DNA of 64,000 bases from an uncultured Oscillospiraceae bacterium (GTDB lineage: Bacteria > Bacillota > Clostridia > Oscillospirales > Oscillospiraceae), in the NCBI GenBank assembly GCA_910588455.1, contig CAJUPG010000001.1, positions 1 to 64,000 on the forward strand, in the 5' to 3' direction. A model generated the notes under the pieces. It was not told the origin of the DNA, ran no database searches, and worked only from the letters and a program-made list of their open reading frames with translations. The first letter of the stretch is position 1. Every line of letters starts with the position of its first letter. A program made the translations under genes and the position numbers. Of the stretch, positions 55,257 through 64,000 are shown piece after piece.

Positions 55257-57509
55257 TCAAATCCAGTACAATATGCCGAAGAAGAGCCCGCCCAGAAGCA
55301 GCAAACCGCCTCCGTTGGACTGAATTGCCATCCCCTGGGGCGTCAGCGCCGCCAGCCGCTGGAGCATGGGAGATAACTGGGACAAATCGACAAAACAGCC
55401 CCCTAAAACGCACAGAATCAGCGCCAGAAAGGGCGCCAGGGTATCCACACGGCCCGCCTGGGGCGACAGGCCGGTGAGCAGCAGAGCCAGCGCCGCCATA
55501 CACCAGGAGAAGCAAAGTACAGTCCAGAGAACCTGGGGCGTCCCTATGCCTGCCGGAAGCAAAACCACACACATACACACAGCCGTCAATCCAAACAGAG
55601 CCAGCAGATCCGTCCCCCGGGCCAGCAGTCTCCCCCTGGGCTGAGCCCGCAAGCGGCCCGTCACCCGGCGGCAGTCCTCCCGGCCCGTCCAGGCGGCCCA
55701 GGTCAGGGCGCACAGGGTAGCCGACAGCACCGCAAATCCCATAGAGCTGGGCTGAAAGAGGCTCCGGGTCTTTCCCTGGGCGGTGGTGATGCGAAACAGA
55801 GGCGGTTGGTTTTCATTCAAACGGTCGATGGTTTGGAACAGCTCCTCCTGGGAAACGCCGTCCATCCGCTGTGCGGACTCCTCCAGGGCCCACACCCGGC
55901 TGCGCAGGATGGCCGTATGGCCGGCAATCATTTCACGGGCCGCCCGGGCGGAATGGGAGCTGGCCGTCCCCCGATAGGTCATGGGCAGCTGCTCCGCGCC
56001 GCTGTCAAGGGCCGCGCCAAACCCAGGGGACAGGGTCAAAAGCCCCTCGGTCTGTCCGGTCAGAAGCAGGCGCTCCCCCTCCTTCTCTGTACAGGAAATC
56101 AGCTTTACGGTGCTGGTATTTCCAAGGGAATCCAGCATCTCCTGGCTGTGGACCGAGCCGTCCTTGTCCACCACAGCCAGCACCAGACTCTCCTGGGCCT
56201 CCTGGCGCAGCGCATAGGCGGAACCCGCTCCACACAGCAGAAGCAGCGTCAGGGCAATAATCAAGCTAACAGCCCCACCAGACATAGCGTTTCCCTTCAA
56301 AAAGAGAATGGAATAAATCGGGGTGTCCGTCTTTCTGTAAGGCAAAATCCCTTTATAGCGCTTCCACTGCAAGGCAGTGAGCAGGACGGCCCCAAGTGCC
56401 AGTCCTGCCAAGGGCCACAGCCACGATAAAAGATTGCCCCCCTGGGCAATCAGCTCCACCCCAAGTCCCGCATAATACGGAAGGGTGAAGGGTGCCAGCC
56501 ATTGCAGGGGCTTGGGCAGCAGAGCCAAGGGGTACAGGCCGCCTCCGGCCAGCAGGGAAACCAGTAGATACAGGTTTCCCCATCTCTGGGCCCGCTCCTC
56601 CTCCCAGGCCCAAAGGGCCAGGCAGAGCATCAGGCAGAAGGCACACAGAAGCAGCGCTCCGCCCAAAAGCGCCAGCCCAATCAAGTCTTTTGGCCCAAAC
56701 ACCGCCAGCAGCAGCCCCAGGGCCGGAACGGCAAGCACTAACACACAAAGCAGCTTAGACAGGGCGAAGGCCCCCAGTCCGCCCCCAGCGCTTCGATATC
56801 GGGCCAGCAGACCCAAACGCAGCTCCTGGGGGACAGTTTTCGCCGCTGCCAGAGCAAAAAACAGACACAAAACCGAGAGGGTGCTGGCAAACAGCCTCCG
56901 CTCCAGAGCTCCCCGTACGTCGGAGACCGTCACCCCGCCGTCGAACACCGCCTGCCGGCTGAGAGCGTCCCAGACCAGACGCTGGGATGACTGCTCATAG
57001 AGCTCCGCCTCCAACGCCGGGGTCAAATCTCCATAGCAGTACTGATATACCCCCAAAAGAGCGGTCTGGTCCGCCTGAATAATTCCCATAACGCTCTCAA
57101 ACATAGAGCCAAATAACTGGGATTCCAACGGCATGGAGCCGTTCAGAGTGACCGGGACCTCCTGGTTATCCATGGTATACATGGTATAAAAAAAGTCCTT
57201 TGGAATGGTAACCACCGCCGCTGCTCCCTGCTGGAGCAGTTCCAGATCCGACTGGTCCTCCCGGGCGGTTATCACCTCAGAAAACAATTCAATCTGCTCC
57301 ATCTGCCCCACAAGAGAGCGGGACATAAGGGTGTGATCCAAATCCCGGACGGCAATGGCGAAGGGCTGTATGGCCGTCTGCTGGGAGTAATCCCCCATTC
57401 CCGCCCCCAAAGCCAGAAACAGCAGCACCGGCAGCAGAATCGACCACCAGCCGCTCCCCTTCAGCAGCAGCCTGCAATCTTTGAACAGGGATGCCCGCAG
57501 TCCGCTCAT
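55257..57509 (-). CDS. Double-length ABC-2-type permease (two fused halves)
   Basis: 750 residues. The first half (1-~385) has a membrane helix at ~20-40, an extracytoplasmic domain (LDHTLMSRSLVGQMEQIELFSE) and a helical bundle (~225-380). The second half (~395-750) repeats this: helix ~400-420, an extracytoplasmic domain (SLVLAVVDKDGSVHSQEMLDSL) and a helical bundle (~540-750). Each half resembles an ABC2_membrane_3/YhgE-like unit, so one polypeptide may supply both permeases. The ATPase gene overlaps its start in ATGA, giving a complete exporter. The cargo is unknown. GGAGGTC lies 6 bases before ATG 57509. Confidence 0.85.
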   Translation of the reverse strand: MSGLRASLFKDCRLLLKGSGWWSILLPVLLFLALGAGMGDYSQQTAIQPFAIAVRDLDHTLMSRSLVGQMEQIELFSEVITAREDQSDLELLQQGAAAVVTIPKDFFYTMYTMDNQEVPVTLNGSMPLESQLFGSMFESVMGIIQADQTALLGVYQYCYGDLTPALEAELYEQSSQRLVWDALSRQAVFDGGVTVSDVRGALERRLFASTLSVLCLFFALAAAKTVPQELRLGLLARYRSAGGGLGAFALSKLLCVLVLAVPALGLLLAVFGPKDLIGLALLGGALLLCAFCLMLCLALWAWEEERAQRWGNLYLLVSLLAGGGLYPLALLPKPLQWLAPFTLPYYAGLGVELIAQGGNLLSWLWPLAGLALGAVLLTALQWKRYKGILPYRKTDTPIYSILFLKGNAMSGGAVSLIIALTLLLLCGAGSAYALRQEAQESLVLAVVDKDGSVHSQEMLDSLGNTSTVKLISCTEKEGERLLLTGQTEGLLTLSPGFGAALDSGAEQLPMTYRGTASSHSARAAREMIAGHTAILRSRVWALEESAQRMDGVSQEELFQTIDRLNENQPPLFRITTAQGKTRSLFQPSSMGFAVLSATLCALTWAAWTGREDCRRVTGRLRAQPRGRLLARGTDLLALFGLTAVCMCVVLLPAGIGTPQVLWTVLCFSWCMAALALLLTGLSPQAGRVDTLAPFLALILCVLGGCFVDLSQLSPMLQRLAALTPQGMAIQSNGGGLLLLGGLFFGILYWI

Positions 57510-58147
57510 GGCCGGACCTCCTCTGTAATGCGTCCCCCGGACAGGGTGATCAGCCGGGTGCACACCTGCTCCAGCTCCCCGCGCCGGTGGCTGACCAGTA
57601 CCACACTGCATCCCTGCTCTCCCAGCTGCTTCACCATGGACAGCATCAGCTGGGCGGACGCTTCATCCGCTCCCGCTGTCGGTTCGTCCAGCAGCAGGAG
57701 CTTGGGCGTCCCCATCAGAGCGGTGGCCAGATGAAGCCGCCGCTTCATGCCGCCGGAATAGGCGGATGCGGGAACCCGTGCCTTCTCCTCCAGATTCATC
57801 TCCCGCAGCAGCCACCGGCTGCGGGCCTCGCAGGGCTTGGAAGGCAGATGGTGTACCTTTCCCCAAAAGCGCAGGTTGTCCAGCCCTGACAAGCTTTCAT
57901 AAAGGGCGGGCTCCTGAGGGGCGTAGCCCACCCGGCCCCGAAGCTCCGGGCTGATCTGGATTGCTCCGCCGTCCGGCTTCTGCACCCCGGCCAGCAGGGA
58001 CAGCAGAGTGCTCTTCCCTGCGCCGTTCTCCCCCCGGATGCCAATCAATTCTCCTGGAAAAATCTCCAGGGACAAGGGCCCCAGAACCTTGGGAGCTCTG
58101 GAGCCGTATCCCTTGACGATTTCCCGCAGACTACAAACCGCCTCCAT
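57506..58147 (-). CDS. ABC transporter ATP-binding protein
   Basis: 213 residues. Walker A GENGAGKST is at ~39-47, the Q-loop in GYAPQEP, the signature YSGGMKRRLHLA, Walker B LLLLDEPTAG and the H-loop in VLVSHR. All catalytic motifs are intact. It partners the double permease (57509), with which it overlaps by 4 bases, and lies 3 bases after the zinc-ribbon gene, so the three form a unit. Confidence 0.95.
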   Translation of the reverse strand: MEAVCSLREIVKGYGSRAPKVLGPLSLEIFPGELIGIRGENGAGKSTLLSLLAGVQKPDGGAIQISPELRGRVGYAPQEPALYESLSGLDNLRFWGKVHHLPSKPCEARSRWLLREMNLEEKARVPASAYSGGMKRRLHLATALMGTPKLLLLDEPTAGADEASAQLMLSMVKQLGEQGCSVVLVSHRRGELEQVCTRLITLSGGRITEEVRP

Positions 58148-58150
58148 CGG

Positions 58151-59701
58151 TCAAATCCCGGACAACTGGCCAGACAGCAGGTACACCAGCTGATCCAGCC
58201 CTTCCACCAGTTCCAACAGGTCCTCTTCCTCATGGACCTGCACCGCAGAAACGTCGGGAGCGGCAATTTGAGAGGGTTGGTCTGTGGTGTGGAGGGTAAA
58301 AAACAACTCCTCCACGCCCATATTATATAGGCCGCTCTCCTCCATCAGCCCCTGTCCGGTAAGGGTCAGAGTGTGGTCGCTGCCGCCGTTTTCGCCTGGG
58401 CCAACGGTAAGCATCATTTCCATCTCATTCTCCCAGGTGTATTCTGCGGAGTGCATGGACAGGACGTAAGTTCCATAGGGAATCTGCAAAATGGACTTCT
58501 GCGCCGGGTCGATCTCATACTCCACTTGGAGCGATACATCGCCGCTCCAGTCGTCTTGGGCGAAAAGAATCCACCGGCCACTGTTTTTGTCCGCTTTTTC
58601 GTGCTGGAGCGCAACGACACATTCCCCATCGTCATCCAGGTAAAAAATCATACCGCTCTTGCCGGACTCGAAACCAAAAGCCTTCTCTCCCCCGTCGTCC
58701 TCCCAGGCGATCCGCTCATAACAGATGCGGCCATCCCGGATATAGACCTGGGTGTAGAAGCCATCGTCCACCACTTCGCGGGCCATTTCCCGGGCGTTTT
58801 CCCGGAGTTCCTCCACCATATCATCCAGATATTCGTCCAAATCTTCGTCATAGGATATTCCAAGCACCACAGCGGGATAGTATTCCTCCCAGAACACCCG
58901 CATGGCGTCCCGGAGCTCCTGGTTTTCCTCCAGCTCGCTGGCCAGCCGGCGGAACATCTCCTCCACATCCCTCTCGCTCGGGCGGAAGGTGTAGCAGTCG
59001 GCCCGGACCGACTCCCCCAGCTGGGGCAGACGGACGCTTTTTCCCGGCTCCATGGTCAGATTTTGTTCGTTAACCATCTCCAAAAAGATGTCCAGGTAGG
59101 TCCGCCACAGCTTTTGCCACTCCTCCAGAGACAGGCCGCTGGCCCGCAGCGCCTCCAACTGGGCAAAGTCCGCCCCATCCTTCTCGTACCACTCCTCAAG
59201 ATCAAAGAGATAATATTTCTCGCTGGCCTCCGGGATGTAGAGACCAAGCTGCCCGTCCTCATAGGTGAACTGGGCGGTAATCAGGGTGGCACCACTCCAG
59301 ACCAGGTCGATCAGGGTATTGATCCGCTGTCCGGACGCGTCCAGCTTCCAATTCGCGGAAATCTGACGGAAATACGCATTCAAAAAGGCGTTGTCCACCC
59401 CCATGCTCAGGTGCATATCCGTAGAAAATTCCTCGATCTGCCGCTCTGGCAGGGCCGGGGTCAGGGCCTCCCGATGGACCTGGACGAACTCTTCCACAGG
59501 CGAAGCCCCTGCCGCAGAAAACATCCGTACCAGCAGGAACACCACAGCCAGCGCCGCCAGCACGCCGCCGCCGATGGCAAAAAATTTCTTTGTATTTTGT
59601 GGGGTCTTCCCCCCGCCTAAGCCTGCCGGAGTCCCGCAGAAGGGACACTTTCCAGTGCCCTCCTCCAGACGGGTGCCGCAGTTGGGACAAAATCGATCCA
59701 T
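58151..59701 (-). CDS. Zinc-ribbon, single-pass membrane protein of unknown function
   Basis: 516 residues. The N-terminal zinc ribbon is RFCPNCG ... KCPFCGTPAG (four Cys, residues 4-24). A linker and one membrane helix (~39-60, AIGGGVLAALAVVFLLVRMF) follow, then ~450 acidic residues outside the membrane (repeated D/E-rich stretches such as SYDEDLDEYLDDMVEELREN) with no recognised domain. The layout, a cytoplasmic zinc ribbon plus a large external domain, recalls TcaA/YvlB-like envelope proteins, but no relationship is claimed. It leads the ABC exporter operon and may be its sensor or partner. GGAGGG lies 7 bases before ATG 59701, and a near-consensus promoter lies at 59734-59762. Confidence 0.82.
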   Translation of the reverse strand: MDRFCPNCGTRLEEGTGKCPFCGTPAGLGGGKTPQNTKKFFAIGGGVLAALAVVFLLVRMFSAAGASPVEEFVQVHREALTPALPERQIEEFSTDMHLSMGVDNAFLNAYFRQISANWKLDASGQRINTLIDLVWSGATLITAQFTYEDGQLGLYIPEASEKYYLFDLEEWYEKDGADFAQLEALRASGLSLEEWQKLWRTYLDIFLEMVNEQNLTMEPGKSVRLPQLGESVRADCYTFRPSERDVEEMFRRLASELEENQELRDAMRVFWEEYYPAVVLGISYDEDLDEYLDDMVEELRENAREMAREVVDDGFYTQVYIRDGRICYERIAWEDDGGEKAFGFESGKSGMIFYLDDDGECVVALQHEKADKNSGRWILFAQDDWSGDVSLQVEYEIDPAQKSILQIPYGTYVLSMHSAEYTWENEMEMMLTVGPGENGGSDHTLTLTGQGLMEESGLYNMGVEELFFTLHTTDQPSQIAAPDVSAVQVHEEEDLLELVEGLDQLVYLLSGQLSGI

Positions 59702-59733
59702 ACGCAAACCCTCCGTACACAAATAATGTATTT

Positions 59734-59762
59734 ATTGTACCTCTTTTTTCCCCTGCTGTCAA
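59734..59762 (-). promoter_or_regulatory. Near-consensus promoter of the long minus-strand array
   Basis: Minus strand TTGACA (59757-59762), 17-base spacer, TACAAT (59734-59739), 32 bases from the zinc-ribbon ATG. No other promoter of this quality or terminator was found from here to 49.3 kb. Confidence 0.85.
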
Positions 59763-59807
59763 CGAAACCGGAACGGTATGGAGGAAACAGCGTGGGTGGT
59801 GGTTTTA

Positions 59808-59845
59808 ATAAAAAATTGCCGGAGCAAAGCGGACTTTGCTCCGGC
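59808..59845 (-). terminator. Terminator of tRNA-Pro
   Basis: 12-bp perfect stem GCCGGAGCAAAG/CTTTGCTCCGGC with a 4-base loop, followed on the minus strand by AATTTTTT. It begins within 2 bases of the CCA end. Confidence 0.92.
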
Positions 59846-59846
59846 G

Positions 59847-59922
59847 TGGTCGGAGTGCGGGGACTCGAACCCCGGGCCTCCTGCTCCCAAAGCAGGCGCG
59901 CTACCAACTGCGCAACACCCCG
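59847..59922 (-). tRNA. tRNA-Pro (anticodon UGG), CCA encoded
   Basis: On the minus strand a 76-base cloverleaf: acceptor CGGGGTG pairing with CACTCCG (one G-U), a D arm with GCGCAGTTGGTAGCGC, anticodon stem CCTGC/GCAGG around TTTGGGA (anticodon TGG), and a T arm with GGTTCGAGTCC. The 3' CCA is encoded. The promoter is upstream and a strong terminator directly downstream, so it is a single-gene tRNA unit. The rest of the 350-base gap 59702-60051 holds only promoters and terminators. Confidence 0.97.
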
Positions 59923-59944
59923 TCCTCTTTCAAGGACCTTACAC

Positions 59945-59973
59945 AGTATAGTATATTTCAGAAAAGAATGCAA
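59945..59973 (-). promoter_or_regulatory. Promoter of tRNA-Pro
   Basis: Minus strand TTGCAT (59968-59973), 17-base spacer, TATACT (59945-59950), about 23 bases before the tRNA 5' end. Confidence 0.75.
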
Positions 59974-59995
59974 GCTTTTTCTCCTCCCGGAAGCA

Positions 59996-60028
59996 GCAAA
60001 AAGCAGGGACCGTCTCGGCGGTCCCTGC
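59996..60028 (-). terminator. Terminator after the AGCS symporter gene
   Basis: Stem GCAGGGACCG/CGGTCCCTGC with a 6-base loop, followed on the minus strand by T5. Confidence 0.9.
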
Positions 60029-60051
60029 CTGCGCATAAAAGGAACAGATGC

Positions 60052-61485
60052 TTAGTTCCAGAAATCGGTCTGTTCGGTAATTCCGGCCTTGGACTTTTTG
60101 AACACCGGGTCGTCGCCCCGGCGCTTCTGCTCCAGATAGTCCTCCAGAGCCCGCATGGCGCGGCCGCCCAGAATGACAATCACCGGCAGGTTGATAATGG
60201 CCATCACGCCCATGAGCACGTCGGCCAGATCCCACACCATGCCGAAGGACAGCTGCGCGCCCAGGAATACCAGCGCCACGGCGATGATGTTGAACACCAT
60301 CATGCCCTGCTTGCTGACCTTACGGCCAGCAATGTAGTTCAAGCAGCCTTCGCAGTAGAACAGGTTGCCCAGCAGCGTGGTGAACGCGAAGAGCAGCAGC
60401 GCGAAAGTGATGAAGTAGGGGCCGAAGCTGCCGAAGGTAGTGGCCAGAGATGCCTGCACAAAGGGAGCGCCCTTCAGCTCCTCGGAGGGGATGATGCCGG
60501 TACACAGAGCCATCAGTGCGGTGGCGGTACAGATGAGGATAGTGTCGATAAACACGGACAGCATCTGCACCAGACCCTGCTTCACGGGGTGGGACACATC
60601 GGCCGCCGCCGCCGCGTTGGGGGCGGAGCCCACGCCGGCCTCGTTGGAGTACAGGCCGCGCTTGATGCCCTGCATCAGAGCGGAACCGGCGAAGCCGCCG
60701 AAAATGGCCTTGAAGTTGAACGCCTCGCTGAAGATGTGGCCGAATACCATGGGAACATTGCCGATGTTCAGCACCACGACCACCAGGGACATAAAGATGT
60801 ACAGAACGCCCATCACAGGGACCATTACGCCGGTGACCTTGACGATGCGCTTACCGCCGCCGAAGATACACACGCCGACCAGGACAGCCAAAACAGCGCC
60901 GCCCACCAGGGCCACAACGCTGAACTCCTTGCCGCCCAGTGTGATTGTACCCGCCGTCTCATAGAAGCTGTAGCCGGTGAAGCTGTCAATCAGGTTGTAG
61001 GAGGCCAGCATATTGAAGCCTCCGGCGTAGGTGGCGATCAAAGCCGCAGCAAAGACCATGCCCAGACCACGGCTGTGCAGCGCGGCCTCGATGTAGTAAG
61101 CGGGTCCGCCGTAGCTGCCGCCGTCGGGGTCCTTCTTCTTGTAAATCTGTGCCAGGGTGCTCTCAATAAAGGCGGACGCGCCGCCCACGATGGCGATGAT
61201 CCACATCCAGAACACCGCGCCGTAGCCGCCAATGGCAATGGCGTTGGCCACACCAACGATATTGCCCGTACCCACGCGGCTGGCAGTGGAGACCATCAAG
61301 GCCTCAAACGCGGACACGCTGTTTGCATCGTCGGACTTCTCCGACACCACGCGGATGGACTCGCCCAGCAGACGCAGCTGCACGCCTTTGGTCCGGATGG
61401 TGAAGTAGATACCTACTCCCAGCAGCATGATGATCAGGATATAGCTGTACATCACGTCGCTGATGCTACTGATAATTGCGCCCAT
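60052..61485 (-). CDS. Sodium:alanine/amino-acid symporter, AGCS family
   Basis: 477 residues, about 11 membrane segments. The AGCS signature region reads STASRVGTGNIVGVANAIAIGG and GAVFWMWIIAIVGGASAFIESTLAQ near residues 68-112, with KRGLYSNEAGVGSAPNAAAAADVSHPVKQGL in the middle, another strongly conserved segment. It couples import of alanine or glycine to Na+ (or H+). The gene is monocistronic. A TG-extended TATAAT at 61519-61527 on the minus strand is its likely promoter, with GGGAGAGAGG before the ATG. Confidence 0.95.
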   Translation of the reverse strand: MGAIISSISDVMYSYILIIMLLGVGIYFTIRTKGVQLRLLGESIRVVSEKSDDANSVSAFEALMVSTASRVGTGNIVGVANAIAIGGYGAVFWMWIIAIVGGASAFIESTLAQIYKKKDPDGGSYGGPAYYIEAALHSRGLGMVFAAALIATYAGGFNMLASYNLIDSFTGYSFYETAGTITLGGKEFSVVALVGGAVLAVLVGVCIFGGGKRIVKVTGVMVPVMGVLYIFMSLVVVVLNIGNVPMVFGHIFSEAFNFKAIFGGFAGSALMQGIKRGLYSNEAGVGSAPNAAAAADVSHPVKQGLVQMLSVFIDTILICTATALMALCTGIIPSEELKGAPFVQASLATTFGSFGPYFITFALLLFAFTTLLGNLFYCEGCLNYIAGRKVSKQGMMVFNIIAVALVFLGAQLSFGMVWDLADVLMGVMAIINLPVIVILGGRAMRALEDYLEQKRRGDDPVFKKSKAGITEQTDFWN

Positions 61486-61518
61486 AAATTTACCTCTCTC
61501 CCTTCAAAAATTGTGACT

Positions 61519-61527
61519 ATTATACCA
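61519..61527 (-). promoter_or_regulatory. Extended -10 element for the AGCS gene
   Basis: Minus strand TGGTATAAT, a perfect TATAAT with an extended -10; no convincing -35 at 17 bases. Confidence 0.5.
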
Positions 61528-61605
61528 TAGCCTTTTGGGAAAAGCTAGAGGATTTTTCAACTTTGTAAATTTTCTGTTAAAAAATATAGGAATGGCGTTT
61601 ATTTT

Positions 61606-61854
61606 TCATTCGGAATCCTCATAGTCGCGGCATACAAGTCCATATCCGGTCAGATATTTTCTTCCAAATATAATAATATCCCCCAAAACCGTTTCATCCT
61701 GTATCTCTACTTGAATTTCCTCCGTAAATACATGGTCTTTGCCGACTTTTAGAATGAATTCACACATTTCATAGATCCACTTTAATGTATTCCGCTTTTC
61801 ATCCGAAAGGCCTCGAAAGATTGCTTCGTATTCCTGTGGTTGGTTTACTTTCAT
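61606..61854 (-). CDS. Small hypothetical protein
   Basis: 82 residues: MKVNQPQEYEAIFRGLSDEKRN followed by LKWIYEMCEFILKVGKDHVFTEEIQVEIQDET and GDIIIFGRKYLTGYGL. It is soluble and mildly acidic with no motif I recognise. GGAGAATTT precedes the ATG at the right distance. The base composition is clearly more AT-rich than its neighbours, hinting at recent acquisition. It lies between mnmG (divergent) and the AGCS gene (same strand). Confidence 0.65.
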   Translation of the reverse strand: MKVNQPQEYEAIFRGLSDEKRNTLKWIYEMCEFILKVGKDHVFTEEIQVEIQDETVLGDIIIFGRKYLTGYGLVCRDYEDSE

Positions 61855-61914
61855 AAATTCTCCTCTTTACTACAACAATATTTCCAATTCGACATCGTGT
61901 TCCTGGATCTGTTT

Positions 61915-61951
61915 GTAGGGGCCAGGCTCTGTCCTGGCCCGTTGCCCCTTA
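61915..61951. repeat. REP-like GC-rich palindrome, copy 2
   Basis: GTAGGGG, then CCAGG-ctctgt-CCTGG, then CCCGTTGCCCCTTA. It has the same outer frame (GTAGGGG ... GCCCCT) as 17005-17036 but a different inner stem. It lies in the intergenic region between the small hypothetical gene and mnmG. Confidence 0.5.
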
Positions 61952-62056
61952 TATCTTAACACAGAAAGAATTGAAAAGTGGATGTATCTATCCGTTCACC
62001 ATAATTTGCAAAAATTTTTAGCCACCCCTTTTTATTGCACGCCTGCCGCCCCCCAC

Positions 62057-62085
62057 TTGCGCTCTCCCCTGCTCTGTGGTAAAAT
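62057..62085 (+). promoter_or_regulatory. Promoter of mnmG
   Basis: TTGCGC (62057-62062), 17-base spacer, TAAAAT (62080-62085), 49 bases before the ATG. Confidence 0.6.
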
Positions 62086-62134
62086 AATGCGAATTTATCC
62101 ACAATTATTTCAGGAATCAGCGGAGGCATTTTCT

Positions 62135-64000
62135 ATGAGGACCTATCTGGCCGAAGAATTCGACGTAGCGGTGGTGGGGGCGGGCCACGCCGGCATTGAA
62201 GCTGCGCTGGCGGCCGCCCGCCTGGGGCTGCGGACTGTGTGCTTCACCGTCAATCTGGACGCGGTGGGCAATATGCCCTGTAACCCCGCCGTGGGGGGCA
62301 CCGGCAAGGGCCATCTGGTCCGGGAACTGGATGCCCTGGGTGGCGAGATGGGAAAAGCCGCCGACAAGGCCTGTATCCAGTACCGGCTGCTCAACCGGGG
62401 CAAGGGGCCGGCGGTGTGGTCCCTCCGGGCCCAGGCCGACCGGCGGGAATACCAAAAAGTCATGAAACACACTCTGGAGCAGCAGGAAAATTTATGGGTG
62501 AAGCAGGCGGAGATCGTCGAAATTTTAACGGAACAGGGCCAAGTTTCCGGGGTTCTCTCCCACACCGGGGCCGTCTACCCGGTCAAGGCCGCCGTCATTG
62601 CCACCGGCACCCACTTAGGCGGACGCACCATTGTGGGCGAGGTGGTCCGGAGCTCCGGCCCCGATGGATTGGCCGCCGCCCTCCCCCTGACTGAGAGCCT
62701 GCAAGGGCTTGGTCTGACCCTCCGCCGGTTCAAAACGGGCACTCCGCCCCGCATACACGCCCGGAGCGTGGATTTTTCCCGGCTGGAGGTCCAGCCCGGG
62801 GACCCGGACGCCCTGCCCTTCTCCTTCTCCACCGCAAAAGTGCCGGAAAATCGGGCGGTCTGCTGGCTCACCGCCACCACCCCCGAGACCCATGCGATCA
62901 TCCGGGACAATTTAGACCGCTCTCCTCTCTTTTCCGGAGTCATTGAGGGGGTGGGGCCCCGGTACTGCCCTTCCATTGAGGATAAGGTGGTCCGCTTCGC
63001 GGACAAGCCCCGGCATCTGCTCTTTCTGGAGCCCATGGGACTGGACACAGAGGAGCTGTATTTACAGGGGTTTTCCTCCTCTCTGCCCGAGGAGGTCCAG
63101 CACAAAATGCTGCGGACCATCCCCGGCCTGGAACGGGCGGAAATGACCCGCTGCGCCTACGCCATCGAGTACGACTGCGTGGACCCCACCCAGCTGCTCC
63201 CCACCCTGGAGTGTAAAAAAATACCCGGCCTTTACGGCGCGGGGCAGTTCAACGGCTCGTCGGGCTATGAGGAAGCGGCGGTCCAGGGCTTTGTGGCGGG
63301 GGTCAACGCGGCCCGGAAGATTTTGGGACAGTCCCCCTTCACGCTGCGGCGAGATCAGGGCTATATCGGCGTTTTGATTGACGATTTGGTGACAAAAGGG
63401 ACCAATGAGCCCTATCGGATGATGACCTCCCGGACGGAGTACCGCATTCTCCACCGCCAGGACAACGCGGACCAGCGTCTCACCCCCATTGGCTGCGAGC
63501 TGGGACTGGTCTCCCGGGAACAGCTTACGCAGGTGCAAGAAAAATACCTGCAAGTGGAACGGGAAATGAAGCGCCTGGAACACACTGGAGCCCCTCCCGG
63601 CCCGGCGCTGGACCAGTTTTTGAAGGACCGGGGCGAACCCCCCGCCAAAAGCGGAGCCCGGCTGTCCGATTTGCTCCGGCGGCCTCCAGTGGCCTATCAG
63701 GACCTGGTGCTGCTGGACCCGGAACGGCCCGCCCTCTCCCCGGAGGTCTGCCAATCTGTAGAAATATCCATCAAATACCAGGGCTACATTGAGCGGCAGC
63801 TGCGGCAGGTCCGGGAGATGAAAAAGCTGGAGGAAAAACCCCTTCCGGCGGATCTGGACTACGCCCAGATTGGCGGCCTGCGGCTGGAGGCCCGGCAGAA
63901 GCTCAACCAGATCCGGCCCCTGAATTTGGGACAGGCCAGCCGGGTTTCCGGAGTCTCCCCGGCAGATATCGCCGTTTTGATGATTTATTTGGAGAAATAA
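62135..64000 (+). CDS. mnmG: tRNA uridine-5-carboxymethylaminomethyl modification enzyme MnmG (GidA)
   Basis: 621 residues, complete; the TAA stop is the last codon of the window. The FAD-binding GxGxxG is in [22 protein letters not shown] at residues ~11-32. Family motifs include [39 protein letters not shown] and [18 protein letters not shown]. With MnmE it adds the cmnm5 group to wobble U34 of certain tRNAs. The start 62135 is set by CGGAGG 8 bases upstream; the frame opens at 61982, but that part lies over the promoter. mnmE is not upstream in this window. rsmG may follow outside, as is common. Confidence 0.97.
   Translation: MRTYLAEEFDVAVVGAGHAGIEAALAAARLGLRTVCFTVNLDAVGNMPCNPAVGGTGKGHLVRELDALGGEMGKAADKACIQYRLLNRGKGPAVWSLRAQADRREYQKVMKHTLEQQENLWVKQAEIVEILTEQGQVSGVLSHTGAVYPVKAAVIATGTHLGGRTIVGEVVRSSGPDGLAAALPLTESLQGLGLTLRRFKTGTPPRIHARSVDFSRLEVQPGDPDALPFSFSTAKVPENRAVCWLTATTPETHAIIRDNLDRSPLFSGVIEGVGPRYCPSIEDKVVRFADKPRHLLFLEPMGLDTEELYLQGFSSSLPEEVQHKMLRTIPGLERAEMTRCAYAIEYDCVDPTQLLPTLECKKIPGLYGAGQFNGSSGYEEAAVQGFVAGVNAARKILGQSPFTLRRDQGYIGVLIDDLVTKGTNEPYRMMTSRTEYRILHRQDNADQRLTPIGCELGLVSREQLTQVQEKYLQVEREMKRLEHTGAPPGPALDQFLKDRGEPPAKSGARLSDLLRRPPVAYQDLVLLDPERPALSPEVCQSVEISIKYQGYIERQLRQVREMKKLEEKPLPADLDYAQIGGLRLEARQKLNQIRPLNLGQASRVSGVSPADIAVLMIYLEK

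Overview
The window is 64 kb of GC-rich, gene-dense chromosome from an endospore-forming member of the Clostridia. I infer a gut Oscillospiraceae/Flavonifractor-like organism. The inference rests on a YunB-type sporulation gene, the YfmF/YfmH pair tied to EF-P modification, HrcA/CIRCE heat-shock control, a clostridial 2[4Fe-4S] ferredoxin, TTGaca-N17-TAtaAT promoters and strong AGGAGG ribosome sites. I see no prophage, IS element, rRNA operon or CRISPR array. Most of the window is core genome, with one small accessory patch around a tyrosine recombinase (41.2-43.9 kb).

Layout. 1-664: the 5' part of ATP-type PEP carboxykinase (minus). 945-5941: a three-gene signalling operon, namely a REC/HD-GYP/PAS/GGDEF protein, a free HPt protein and a hybrid histidine kinase with two receivers. 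This looks like a complete phosphorelay ending in cyclic-di-nucleotide turnover. 5988-9849: a CdaR-type regulator, RsuA pseudouridine synthase with a regulator remnant upstream, a DUF4830-like secreted protein, and a DtxR/MntR regulator next to an MscS channel. 9989-17008: one giant cyclic beta-1,2-glucan synthase-like enzyme. 17133-21423: yfmF, yfmH, lgt, folD.

21400-30637 is rich in protein quality control. clpB and hsp20 each have their own CIRCE operator. A TetR regulator appears to start at CTG. Then come a sirtuin, malQ, a ferredoxin and a ClpC-type unfoldase. 30789-36177: a chemoreceptor, an AI-2E-family permease, purB and an MBL-fold hydrolase. 36246-41216: murD, three overlapping M42 peptidase paralogues, and an amidase-domain gene whose Shine-Dalgarno lies inside the terminator that precedes it. 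41213-43916: SdpI-like protein, MmcQ/YjbR protein, tyrosine recombinase and a membrane-anchored XRE regulator.

44016-59701 is a long minus-strand array with tiny gaps or overlaps, apparently driven from a near-consensus promoter at 59734-59762. In transcription order it holds a zinc-ribbon membrane protein, an ABC ATPase, a double-length ABC-2 permease, comEC, holA, rnmV, a flavodoxin-like reductase, a PLP enzyme, yunB, vanZ-like, ligA, an EamA transporter and a DUF362 ferredoxin. tRNA-Pro(UGG), an AGCS amino-acid symporter, a small unknown gene and complete mnmG close the window.

The most interesting items are the phosphorelay operon and its unusual GGDEF domain (Asn at a guanine-recognition position), the terminator/SD overlap at 40675-40721, the CTG-start TetR, the two CIRCE sites, and a recombinase-site-like inverted repeat in the leader of the recombinase gene. 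Family assignments come from reading motifs. No database search was run.
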